Source: JAYZDP01 sp036337765
Lineage (GTDB): Bacteria; Acidobacteriota; Thermoanaerobaculia; Multivoradales; Multivoraceae
Direction: 5' to 3'
Length of the DNA: 35,086 nt
Assembly (NCBI GenBank): GCA_036337765.1
Contig: JAYZDP010000042.1
Span: 1-35,086, forward strand
Made by a program: the position numbers and the translations under genes. Positions 24,017 through 31,588 of the stretch are shown here, piece after piece; within the stretch, counting starts at the first letter, position 1; each line of letters opens with the position of its first letter. The notes beneath the pieces are model-generated. The model was given only the letters and a program-made list of their open reading frames with translations. It did no database searches and was not told the DNA's origin.

Positions 24017-25828
24017 CTACCAGGCGACAGCGGCGCTGTTGTTGCGGTTGTGGGAGGCGGCGCGCAGCTCGCCGGTCTTCGGATCGCGGCTGATCGCCAC
24101 CCACAGGCCCTCGCCGGCGAAGCGGTCGTCGCTCGTTTCCTCGAAGCCGTACCCGATTCCCTCGAGCACGGCCTTCGGAAAGCGCCCGCGGGGCACTACG
24201 GCTTTGGCGCGCAGGGTCTTCGGGTCGGTGGTGGGCATGAAAAAGTCGGGGGTGTCGATCGCCTCGTCCACGGTCATGCCGTAGTGGATGAAGTTCAGGA
24301 GCCCCTGAAAAGTTCGTTGGTGGAGGCCAGATCCCATCGACGCGAAACCCAAGACCGGCTCGCCATCCTTGAACACCACGCCGGTCTCGGTCGGCGACTC
24401 CAGTCGCTGGCCCGGACCGGCATGCTGGATCTGCAGCTGCTGGAAGGAGGCCGGGTCGCCGATCGTGATGCCGTCCACGACCAGCGCCGTTTTGCCCCAG
24501 ATGACGCAGTTGATGCTCTGGGTGATGGCGGCGATGTTGCCCTCGCTGTCGATCGCGACTACGTCGTCGGAGTGGTGCGGCGGCGGCTCATCCCACTGAC
24601 CGATCCGCTTGCCGTTGGCGACGTGCGCCCAGAGCTTGGCGGCGTTGGCCCGCTCGATCCGCTCGGCGGCGGAGAAGCCGACTCCTGGATAGACGGCGCT
24701 CGCCATCGTCGCCGGGATGAAGTCGACGACGTAAAGCTGGGTGATGTCGAGGGCCTTGCGCAGCGCCGCGGCAGACTCGGTCCAGTGACCGTCGTCGAGC
24801 ATTCCCGACACCCGTGCCAGGTGCTGTGCCTCGATCAGCGACACGCCGCCGTTGTTCGGCTTGGGGTTGGTGTGGATCTCCCAGCCGTCACCCAGATCGC
24901 CCACCAGCGGCTCGCTCCACAGGACGTCGTAGGCCCGTAGGTCCTCCATCGTCATGCGGCCGCCGTCGGCTTGGATCGCGGCGATCGCGCGCTCGGCCCA
25001 GGGGCCGGTGTACATATAGTCGACTCCCCTGTCTACGACTGCACGCAGCGTCGCGGCGAGCGCGGGCTGGCGGAAGATGTCGCCAGCGACGTAGCCGGAG
25101 CCGTCCGGCTTGAGCATCGTCTCGCGGGTCTCGCCGAGGCGGGCGAGATCGTCGTGGCGCATCTGCCAGTAGCCGGCCATCTTGTCTGAGATCTCCATCC
25201 CTTCCTCGGCGACGTGAATGGCCGGTGCGAAGATCTGGTCGAACGCCAGCTTGCCAAAGCGCGCGTGGGCGGCGCCGACGCCCTTCATGAAGCCCCCGAC
25301 GAGAGCGGTGCGGCCGCTCGGGTCCTTGCCCTGGATGCCGTCGGGGTCGCTCATGTCGATGCCCCCCGGGATCGAAAGTGGCTCCGTTTCCGCACGCACC
25401 GTGTTCCACTCGGCATTCATGGTGTGCACCGTGCCGGTGGCGGCTTCGTAGTAGACCAGCGACATGATGCCGAAGTAGCTGATCGGCGCGCCGGCGGTCA
25501 GCGCGACCTGGGTCACGGCCGCGGTCATCAGCGCGTCGATCGCGTTGCCGCCCTGCTTCATTGCTACAAGCCCGGCGCGCGCCGCTAGACCGTTGTAAGC
25601 GACCGTTACCGCGCCTTGGCGGCCGCTGGCGGCGCCTGCCACGGAGCGCGTCTCGAGCTGCGCGGCCATGAAGCGGTCGTAGTCGCCGCGCCAGGTGGTC
25701 GGCGACAAGCTGGGAGCGGTCTGGGCGGCCGCCAATGACGCCGCAGGTCCGAGAAGACTCGCGCAGAGCACGAATCTCGAAAAAGCGCGGATCGTCCCGC
25801 TTCGCCGTGCACCTACGAGCCGAAACAC
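24017..25828 (-). CDS. Gamma-glutamyltransferase-like Ntn hydrolase with Ser at the nucleophile position
   Basis: 603 residues with a signal peptide (FSRFVLCASLLGPAASLAAA). The large-subunit region has the family segments GLVAMKQGGNAIDALMTAAV and NGGVSLIEAQ. The autocleavage site, normally TTHxSVVD, reads HSDDVVAIDSEGNIAAITQS, so the residue aligned with the catalytic Thr is Ser420; the following TTH is replaced too. The small subunit continues with GLHQRTFQGLLNFIHYGMTV. Ser can act as an Ntn nucleophile, but processing and activity are uncertain; a distant acylase-like role is possible. The GTG start overlaps the end of the protease gene by 16 bases and lacks a clear ribosome binding site. 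Confidence 0.85.
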   Translation of the reverse strand: MFRLVGARRSGTIRAFSRFVLCASLLGPAASLAAAQTAPSLSPTTWRGDYDRFMAAQLETRSVAGAASGRQGAVTVAYNGLAARAGLVAMKQGGNAIDALMTAAVTQVALTAGAPISYFGIMSLVYYEAATGTVHTMNAEWNTVRAETEPLSIPGGIDMSDPDGIQGKDPSGRTALVGGFMKGVGAAHARFGKLAFDQIFAPAIHVAEEGMEISDKMAGYWQMRHDDLARLGETRETMLKPDGSGYVAGDIFRQPALAATLRAVVDRGVDYMYTGPWAERAIAAIQADGGRMTMEDLRAYDVLWSEPLVGDLGDGWEIHTNPKPNNGGVSLIEAQHLARVSGMLDDGHWTESAAALRKALDITQLYVVDFIPATMASAVYPGVGFSAAERIERANAAKLWAHVANGKRIGQWDEPPPHHSDDVVAIDSEGNIAAITQSINCVIWGKTALVVDGITIGDPASFQQLQIQHAGPGQRLESPTETGVVFKDGEPVLGFASMGSGLHQRTFQGLLNFIHYGMTVDEAIDTPDFFMPTTDPKTLRAKAVVPRGRFPKAVLEGIGYGFEETSDDRFAGEGLWVAISRDPKTGELRAASHNRNNSAAVAW

Positions 25829-26457
25829 GTTTGGAAGATGTCTTCGCTGTCGCTCGGGTCAGCGCCGTCCGATAGAAACGGGGGGGGTCCCATCTCCCGC
25901 CAGAAGACTCCGTTGTTCATTGCCGGTGGAGCGTAGCAGGTCACGGTGCAACGCTTGTGACTGTTGACTCCGTTCAGAAACGGCCCGGTCAAAGCGCCCG
26001 GATCGGTGGCGTCGCTCGCGTCGGTGTCGGCGTACTCCGCCGAGTGGTGGCGAGTGGACAGCCACCAGGGGCCGCCTGACGAGCCACCTGTCATGTCGTT
26101 GCCGATGTACTTCAACAGTTGACCTCCGGAAAGTCCCTGATCTACCTCGTACCATTCCGTGCTTGTCGCGGTGATGATGTGAAACCCGGGGAACGGAGGC
26201 GCTGCCGGATATCCCCAGGTGTGAATGGCCTGGGCAGCCGGGAAGTTGAAGGCGCGCCCGGCCACACCCGTGAACGTTCCGATACTCGAGTTCACGACCG
26301 TTCCTGTCGAGCCTGTGGCCAGGCAGGCGTAGTCGAAGTCGCCGTCGTCGAACCAAAGGGCGTCCAGTAGAAAGCTGATCTGGGCGTCGGCATTGGTTCC
26401 AGTGAACCGGAACTCGCTGAAGCCGACAGTCAGGGAAGCATGCTGGAACCAGTTCAT
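25813..26457 (-). CDS. N-terminally truncated trypsin/V8-like serine protease
   Basis: 214 residues from the first ATG. The catalytic Ser motif is clear (NDMTGGSSGGPWW), and DDGDFDYACLATG probably carries the catalytic Asp. The catalytic His region and any signal peptide are missing. In the same frame the sequence stays open about 35 codons upstream of the ATG, reading PFPDSSHSLAVGAGAMNWFQ, which also looks like protein sequence, so the homologous region starts before any usable start codon and then hits a stop near 26546. The 5' end has therefore been lost, and the remaining protein is unlikely to be active. It faces a phosphodiesterase-like gene that is also missing its 5' end. Confidence 0.7.
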   Translation of the reverse strand: MNWFQHASLTVGFSEFRFTGTNADAQISFLLDALWFDDGDFDYACLATGSTGTVVNSSIGTFTGVAGRAFNFPAAQAIHTWGYPAAPPFPGFHIITATSTEWYEVDQGLSGGQLLKYIGNDMTGGSSGGPWWLSTRHHSAEYADTDASDATDPGALTGPFLNGVNSHKRCTVTCYAPPAMNNGVFWREMGPPPFLSDGADPSDSEDIFQTCFGS

Positions 26458-27351
26458 GGCCCCGGCGCCGACGGCGAGGCTGTGGGAGGAGTCTGGAAAG
26501 GGTCGGTCCGAGAGGGCATTGTGGGGCAGGTCGCTCCGCCGTCGTACGAAGACCGGGTTTTCTCACTGGCCCAACGCGTTGACAGCGCTATGGACGACAT
26601 CGCGTCCGAGATTCGCCCTGTGCCCTCGGTTGCCTCGCCGCTGTCCGATCGACTGTGGCGAGAGTCTCGGTCTGCCATCCGAGCAGATGCCCTGAGCCTC
26701 GACATTGCGATCGACCTCGCTTCGGAAGCGTTCGATGTTCTGGCCGTCTATGCCGGCGGGTTCGATGCGCTCGCGCATCGATTCTGGCGCTACTCTCATC
26801 CCGAGGGGTACGCCGAGCCGCCGACCAGCGCAGAGGTCGCCTCCTACGGAGGTGTTCTGGCGTCCTACTGCGTGTGGTTGGACAGTCGGATCGGCGAGCT
26901 CGTGAGCGCGGCTCCGCCGACGAGCTCAATTCTCCTGCTGTCGGACCATGGCATGGAGACCATCAATTCGAGCTCTGCGTTTCGAGCGTCGGATCCGCCG
27001 TCGCTGACAAACTCTGCGCACCATCGGAGCGCGCCTGCCGGTGTGATCCTCGCTTCCGGGCCCCGGTTCCGCCGGTATGTCAGCGCCACGTCAAGAGTGG
27101 CGCTCAGAACTGTGGGTGACGTGTACGACGTGCTGCCGACGATACTGGCGCTGTTTGGCATTCCCGCGGGACTGGACATGCCTGGCGAGCCCATGTTGGA
27201 GCTCCTGGCTGAAGCAGAAGCGAGCCGGGTGCCGAAGCGTATCGACAGCCATGATTCGGGCTGGTCGCGGGCCGATTCGACGTGCTGCGAAAGCGAACGC
27301 CGGACCGCAGACGAGCTCGACCGTCTTCGTGCGCTCGGCTACGTCGATTGA
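26440..27351 (+). CDS. N-terminally truncated alkaline-phosphatase-superfamily (type I phosphodiesterase-like) protein
   Basis: 303 residues as an open frame, but the first ~30 are antisense to the protease remnant and not homologous-looking. Recognisable sequence starts near VFSLAQRVDSAMDDIA and includes FDVLAVYAGGFDALAHRFWRY, the metal-binding LLLSDHGMETI, SAHHRSAPAGVILASG, DVLPTILALFGIPAGLDMPG and the common C-terminal LRALGYVD. These are the C-terminal two-thirds of type I phosphodiesterase/nucleotide pyrophosphatase proteins. The N-terminal lobe with the first metal site and nucleophile is absent, so the product should be inactive. It converges with the ABC ATPase gene, overlapping its stop by 13 bases. 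Confidence 0.72.
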   Translation: MLEPVHGPGADGEAVGGVWKGSVREGIVGQVAPPSYEDRVFSLAQRVDSAMDDIASEIRPVPSVASPLSDRLWRESRSAIRADALSLDIAIDLASEAFDVLAVYAGGFDALAHRFWRYSHPEGYAEPPTSAEVASYGGVLASYCVWLDSRIGELVSAAPPTSSILLLSDHGMETINSSSAFRASDPPSLTNSAHHRSAPAGVILASGPRFRRYVSATSRVALRTVGDVYDVLPTILALFGIPAGLDMPGEPMLELLAEAEASRVPKRIDSHDSGWSRADSTCCESERRTADELDRLRALGYVD

Positions 27352-28100
27352 GCGGGAGGCGCGGCCATGGCCGCCTCGTAAGCCTTGGTTACGGACTCCG
27401 ACGGTCCAAGAGCGCGGGTCGAGCCGCGGTCGAGCCACAGTGCCGTGTCGCATAGGTCGCGCACCAGGTTCGTGGCGTGGGAAACGACGATGGTCGTGCA
27501 GCCCCGCGTCTTGAATCTCTTCAGACGCATCAGGCACTTTCGCTGGAAGGCCGCATCGCCCACTGAGAGAACTTCGTCGATCAGGAGAACCTCGGGATCG
27601 ATGTGAGCCGCCACCGCGAACGCCAATCGCATCTGCATACCGCTGCTGTAGGTGCGAATCGGGTTGTCGATGAATGGCTCGAGTTCGGAGAAGTCGACGA
27701 TCGAATCGAAACGCTGCCTGACCTCCCGGTAGGTCAGTCCCGACACCACACCATTGATGTACACGTTCTCGCGCCCGGTCAGTTCCGGATGGAATCCGGT
27801 GCCTAAATCCAGAAGGCAGCCCACTCGTCCTTGAACCTCTATCGACCCGTCGTCGGGGCGTCCAAGGCCTCCAATCATTCGGAGCAGAGTCGACTTGCCG
27901 GCTCCATTGGCACCGACGATGCCGAGTGCCTCTCCTCGGCTCACTTCGAAGCTCACGCTGTCGAGAGCAGTCCGAGTCTCACGCGCCCGCGAGCCGCGTC
28001 GACCTCGTTGAAAGACCTCCTGCAGGGTGAAGGGTCGATCGTCATGCAGAACTCTGAAGCTCTTGGACACGCCGGCCACACATACGACGATCGGCGACAC
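27339..28100 (-). CDS. ABC transporter ATP-binding protein, polysaccharide/O-antigen export type
   Basis: 253 residues from a GTG at 28100 that overlaps the permease stop by one base (TAGTG). Walker A is GANGAGKST (63-71), the signature is YSSGMQMRLAFA, and Walker B with the catalytic Glu is VLLIDEVLSVGDA. The N-terminal block (VCVAGVSKSFRVLHDDR) and overall form match Wzt/TagH/KpsT-like exporters. It lacks the C-terminal carbohydrate-binding domain of O9a-type Wzt, so chain-end recognition is not encoded here. It works with the adjacent permease to export a glycan or polyol phosphate polymer across the inner membrane. Confidence 0.93.
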   Translation of the reverse strand: MSPIVVCVAGVSKSFRVLHDDRPFTLQEVFQRGRRGSRARETRTALDSVSFEVSRGEALGIVGANGAGKSTLLRMIGGLGRPDDGSIEVQGRVGCLLDLGTGFHPELTGRENVYINGVVSGLTYREVRQRFDSIVDFSELEPFIDNPIRTYSSGMQMRLAFAVAAHIDPEVLLIDEVLSVGDAAFQRKCLMRLKRFKTRGCTTIVVSHATNLVRDLCDTALWLDRGSTRALGPSESVTKAYEAAMAAPPAQST

Positions 28101-28891
28101 TACAGCTCCTCCGCGAAGCGGTGGCTGTTGGCCCGGAAAAGTGCGAAACCTGCGATCCCTAGTGTCGTCGAAACAGCGCCGAGAACGAGCAACGATTGCA
28201 GTGAGGGTGGCGAGCCTGCGATGAAGATGGCCCGGTAGGATCCAATCAGGTGCGCCATGGGGTTGAGGCTGTAGTACTGGCGAGCCCCCTCGGGAATTGC
28301 GTCGAGGGAATAGAAGATGGGCGTTAGGTAGAACCCGAGCATGAGCGCGATACCGAGCAGGTACTGGGTGTCGCGAAAGAGCACGTGAAAGGTCGCCACG
28401 AAGTAGGAAAGTCCCAGGGTCAGGCCAAACTGAATCAGGATCACCGCAGGGAGGGCGATCAGGCTCGCTCCTAGAGGAAGGCCCTGCCACAGCAACAGGG
28501 CGAGGAGGATCGGCAGGGTCAGCAGGAAGTGCACCAGATGGCTGGCGATGGTTACTGCGGGGAGAATCGCTGACGGGAAGCCGGGCCGTCTGATGAGCTC
28601 GCGGTTCTCGACTACAGTCACCGTGGCTTGAAGGAGGGCGCCGTGGAACCAGTTCCAAGAGATGATGCCGATGAAGAGGAAGACAAGGAAGTCCTCGACC
28701 TTGACGGCGAGAAGGCGGGAGAAGACGAAGTGCAGCACCAATAGTTGGCTAAGAGGGTTCACCAACGTCCAGAGAAGGCCGAGCACCGATCGCTTGTAGC
28801 GGAGCATCATGTCCCGCGCAACCAGAACGCGCAGGACGTCTCGAAGGTAACGCCACTCAACCCCGCGCGGCTTTGTTGGTACGGTGCTCAT
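28100..28891 (-). CDS. ABC-2 type permease, polysaccharide/polyol phosphate export
   Basis: 263 residues from ATG at 28891 with GAGAGA upstream; two earlier in-frame starts are less well supported. About six transmembrane helices follow a cytoplasmic N-terminus with RDVLRVLVARDMMLRYKRS and VLGLLWTLVNPLSQLLVLHF, the typical Wzm/TagG/KpsM beginning. The C-terminal half shows YLTPIFYSLDAIPEGARQYY and SLNPMAHLIGSYRAIF, the best-conserved segment of the family. It forms the channel of the exporter with the ATPase encoded immediately downstream, and is divergent from the glycosyltransferase gene over 62 bases, which likely holds both promoters. Confidence 0.93.
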   Translation of the reverse strand: MSTVPTKPRGVEWRYLRDVLRVLVARDMMLRYKRSVLGLLWTLVNPLSQLLVLHFVFSRLLAVKVEDFLVFLFIGIISWNWFHGALLQATVTVVENRELIRRPGFPSAILPAVTIASHLVHFLLTLPILLALLLWQGLPLGASLIALPAVILIQFGLTLGLSYFVATFHVLFRDTQYLLGIALMLGFYLTPIFYSLDAIPEGARQYYSLNPMAHLIGSYRAIFIAGSPPSLQSLLVLGAVSTTLGIAGFALFRANSHRFAEEL

Positions 28892-28953
28892 ATATCTCTC
28901 GTGCCGAACCTTCATAGAGCTGTCGAATATCGGGAGATTGTAGTGGGGAAGGC

Positions 28954-30150
28954 ATGAAGATCGCGTTTTTGACCATGCTGGCCTCCGCGCAGGCCGGGCC
29001 AAACGGCGTTCGCACTTCAGTGCGCGAACTAGGTCGTGGCCTGAAGGCGGCCGGGCACGAAGTGGTGGTTGTTACCTGTGGTCCGCCTGGAGAGACGGTC
29101 GAAGGTGACCTCAGAGTCATGCACGTCGGAGAAGTGCCGCAACTTCAGTCGATGTGGCGCGCCCTCAGTCCTCGCTTCGTCTGGCAACGCCTGAGGTACA
29201 TGGTTCTCGCGGCGCGTGCGATTCGACGCCTCGATCCGGACGTCGTGGAGGTGCCGGAGGGAGGCTTCGAGCACTTCTTTCTGCTTTTTCGTCGACCGTG
29301 TCCCATCGTCGTCCGCCTACACGGCAATGTCAGCTCCACCCTCTCCCGAACGATGGGCTCTAGAGCGCTGGAGTTTGTTGAGGCCTTCACGACTCGCCTA
29401 GCGGATGGCATATCGAGCCCTTCTAGGGCATATGCGGAACGGATCGCGGCTGACTACCGGATCGACGTCGACAGGATCCGAATCGTGGCGAACGGAGTCG
29501 ACATCGGGGCCTTGGACGCCAGGGCTCAAGGGGGGACTGCGCTACGGCGTACCTACGGTCTGGGCGATCGCACCTTAGTGCTGTTCACGGGAGCCGTCAC
29601 CGCACGCAAGGGGGCGCGACAGCTATGCGAGGTCGCGCGGCAGTTGGTTCAACGAGAGGACACGGTCTTCGTTGTTGCTGGGCCCAGAGGCCACGACGCA
29701 CTGAAGATCGATTTCCCAGACAATGTCGTCGAGTCGGGTGAAGTTTCGCGGACCGAGGTCTGTCGCCTGTGCCGCGAGGCGGCCGTCTTCATCATGCCGA
29801 GTCGCTTCGAGAACCTGAGCATGAGCCTCCTCGAGGCCCTCAGCTTCGAGCTGCCGGTGGTTGCCTTTGACGTGGGAGGCAACGCGGAGCTCGTGAAGGA
29901 CGGTGAGAACGGCTTCTTGATCCCTTGGTTGAATACCGACTTGATGGCCGCGCAGGTGAGCTTGCTGCTCGATGACGTGGTGCGTCGCCAAACCATGGGA
30001 CAGGCGTCACGAGCCTTGGTGGAGTCGCGATTCTCGCGAAGGAGGGTCGTTGGCGCGTCGGAGGCCTTCTATCAGGAATCGCGCGCTAGCTGGGCTGCGC
30101 GACAGCGGTCAGGAATCCGTTCGACGTATCGAAGAAAATCGAGCGAGTGA
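28954..30150 (+). CDS. GT4-family glycosyltransferase
   Basis: 398 residues, GT-B fold. The N-terminal domain has the MKIAFLTMLASAQAGPNGVR loop and RPCPIVVRLHGNVSS; the C-terminal domain has RIVANGVDI, LVLFTGAVTARKGARQL and the nucleotide-sugar motif MPSRFENLSMSLLEALSFEL with the EX7E spacing. It should transfer a sugar from a nucleotide donor during glycan building for the adjacent exporter. GGGGAAG precedes the ATG. The last ~22 residues (after FYQESRASW) are translated antisense to the end of a methyltransferase and look nonhomologous, so the original stop may have been lost. It overlaps that gene tail to tail by 65 bases. Confidence 0.92.
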   Translation: MKIAFLTMLASAQAGPNGVRTSVRELGRGLKAAGHEVVVVTCGPPGETVEGDLRVMHVGEVPQLQSMWRALSPRFVWQRLRYMVLAARAIRRLDPDVVEVPEGGFEHFFLLFRRPCPIVVRLHGNVSSTLSRTMGSRALEFVEAFTTRLADGISSPSRAYAERIAADYRIDVDRIRIVANGVDIGALDARAQGGTALRRTYGLGDRTLVLFTGAVTARKGARQLCEVARQLVQREDTVFVVAGPRGHDALKIDFPDNVVESGEVSRTEVCRLCREAAVFIMPSRFENLSMSLLEALSFELPVVAFDVGGNAELVKDGENGFLIPWLNTDLMAAQVSLLLDDVVRRQTMGQASRALVESRFSRRRVVGASEAFYQESRASWAARQRSGIRSTYRRKSSE

Positions 30151-30646
30151 GCCAGCCGTTTCGGTCGAGGAGGCGCGTCAATGTCGCCGCGTTGAAGAAA
30201 TTCGCGTGGACCCGCGAAAGCAGGTGTGCCGCCCGCCCCCGTGACTCGTAGGCTGGGAGCTGGTCGAAGTCAGGAACCTGGACGAACAGTAGTGCGTCGC
30301 AGCGCACGAGCCGGCGTAGCACTTTCAAGAATGGCGCCGGATGCCACACCTGTTCGAGCATGTGCCAACAGATCACTGCGTCGAAGGACTCTGGCGGTAG
30401 CTCAGCGTCCTCGACTGTTCCTTCGAGGACATGTGCCCCCAGCTCTCGAACCAGCTGCACGGCACCGGGATTGAGATCGACGCCCTCCGCCTGCCAACCT
30501 CTGTCCTGAAGGGCTCGCACGAGAAAGCCAGGTCCGCAGCCAACATCTAGGCATCGGCCGCGGCCGGATCGCGCTGGACCACGACGAAGAGCGGTTAGCT
30601 GCCCAGTTCGTCGAGTATCTCGAGCCACACAGGCAGCAGGCAGCAA
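30086..30646 (-). CDS. Class I SAM methyltransferase, 5'-truncated and fused to sulfotransferase DNA
   Basis: The open frame is 186 residues from a TTG, but the first ~30 are an out-of-frame reading of the upstream sulfotransferase. Genuine homology begins at RCLDVGCGPGFLVRALQDRG, SAM motif I, near 30565, and continues through AEGVDLNPGAVQLV, FDAVICWHMLEQVWHP and FLKVLRRLVRCDALLFVQVP to a normal-looking end. Relatives of this kind (ubiquinone/glycan-type methyltransferases) usually have 30-80 residues before motif I, so the N-terminus has been cut off at the join. Expression and activity are doubtful because no start of its own remains. Its end overlaps the convergent glycosyltransferase. Confidence 0.75.
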   Translation of the reverse strand: MLPAACVARDTRRTGQLTALRRGPARSGRGRCLDVGCGPGFLVRALQDRGWQAEGVDLNPGAVQLVRELGAHVLEGTVEDAELPPESFDAVICWHMLEQVWHPAPFLKVLRRLVRCDALLFVQVPDFDQLPAYESRGRAAHLLSRVHANFFNAATLTRLLDRNGWLTRSIFFDTSNGFLTAVAQPS

Positions 30647-30993
30647 GTGCGTGGTTCCTTGAACCCCCAGAGCTTTTTGGCTGCGAAGTCACGCTCCACG
30701 ATCCTCGCGAGTTGCGCACGAAGGGGCTGCACACAGGAACGTGCCATCCAGTCGCGAGGCAGTGGTTTGAAGTCGTGCCATGTGGAGCCCGCACAACGCA
30801 GCAGCTCTTGATGAACGGCGACGATATCTCGGTGTTCCCAGTGTCCCTTCCGGTTGAACTCGTTCCCAGGCAAGAGGTGGGAGCCAAACTCGACACCCAG
30901 CAGGTGGAGCACGCCGGCAGCGAGGGACGTGCCGGTGCGATGGGGGCCGACGACGACGAATGCATCGGCATAGCCAGGGTCGTTTGAATTCAC
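30595..30993 (-). pseudogene. Sulfotransferase-like gene: N-terminal part only, with in-frame TAA and lost 3' end
   Basis: 132 residues from GTG at 30993, with AGGGG upstream. The PAPS-binding P-loop is VVVGPHRTGTSLAAGVLHLL, followed by NEFNRKGHWEHRDIVAVH and KLWGFKEPRTCCLLPVW, all typical of bacterial sulfotransferase-family proteins. The frame stops with TAA after LDELGS, yet the same frame goes on with PLFVVVQRDPAAA, which is the expected continuation (the strand before the 3'-phosphate-binding Arg and Ser). It then runs into methyltransferase sequence near 30560. So the gene has a nonsense codon and has lost its C-terminal half. Near the exporter and glycosyltransferase, it probably once sulfated a glycan. 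Confidence 0.75.
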
Positions 30994-31065
30994 TGGGACC
31001 CCTAGGGTGTGCTTGGCTTAGTGAGGGACTCTACTCTAGGCTGGTCTAGTGGAGGCGGATTGATC

Positions 31066-31548
31066 ATGCGTGTGATCGGGCCAGGCGTTTCAACTGCAAC
31101 AGAGCTTCTTTCTCGGTATGGATTGAGTTTGGAGCGAGTCTCAAGCGCGATGGAGATACCGGGGAGCTATTGGGGCGATTCGGAGGCGGGCCTGGTCGGT
31201 TCGACTCTCTATCTGCGCCAGGACACCCCGCTTCACAGCTTGCTGCACGAGGCCTGTCACTTCATCTGCATGGACGACCGCCGTCGGGCGGCCCTTGATA
31301 CCGATGCCGGCGGCGACGACCTCGAGGAATCGGCGGTCTGTTACCTGTCGATCCTGCTCGCCGATGAGCTGTGCGGATTCGGACGCCGGCGGATGCTCGC
31401 CGACATGGACGCCTGGGGATACTCCTTTCGCCTCGGGTGCACCCAAGCGTGGTTCGAGGCCGATGCCGAGGACGCGGTCGCCTGGCTGGAGTGCCATGGC
31501 CTGGTCGATGCCGGCGCTCGCCCAACCGGGAGGCTACGAACCACCTAG
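31066..31548 (+). CDS. Uncharacterised small HExxH putative metalloprotein
   Basis: 160 residues from ATG at 31066, preceded by GGAGG at a good distance; an earlier in-frame start lacks this. The central LLHEACHFICMD carries a zincin motif, His61-Glu62-x-x-His65. A possible third ligand is Glu87 or Glu88 in GGDDLEESAVCYLSILLAD, matching gluzincin spacing. There is no signal peptide, so it should be cytoplasmic. C-terminal residues include SFRLGCTQAWFEADAEDAVA. I do not recognise the family; similar stand-alone proteins occur as hypotheticals. It sits alone between two minus-strand genes, and a peptidase or metal-binding role is only suggested by the motif. Confidence 0.72.
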   Translation: MRVIGPGVSTATELLSRYGLSLERVSSAMEIPGSYWGDSEAGLVGSTLYLRQDTPLHSLLHEACHFICMDDRRRAALDTDAGGDDLEESAVCYLSILLADELCGFGRRRMLADMDAWGYSFRLGCTQAWFEADAEDAVAWLECHGLVDAGARPTGRLRTT

Positions 31549-31588
31549 GAGCCTGCGCAGGCGGAGCCTAGGCAGGTGGAATGGGGCG

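Noticed and set aside
27339..31000. Complete capsule or O-antigen biosynthesis locus
   Set aside because: Only an exporter pair and one glycosyltransferase are intact; no polymerase, sugar-nucleotide synthesis or outer-membrane export genes are present.
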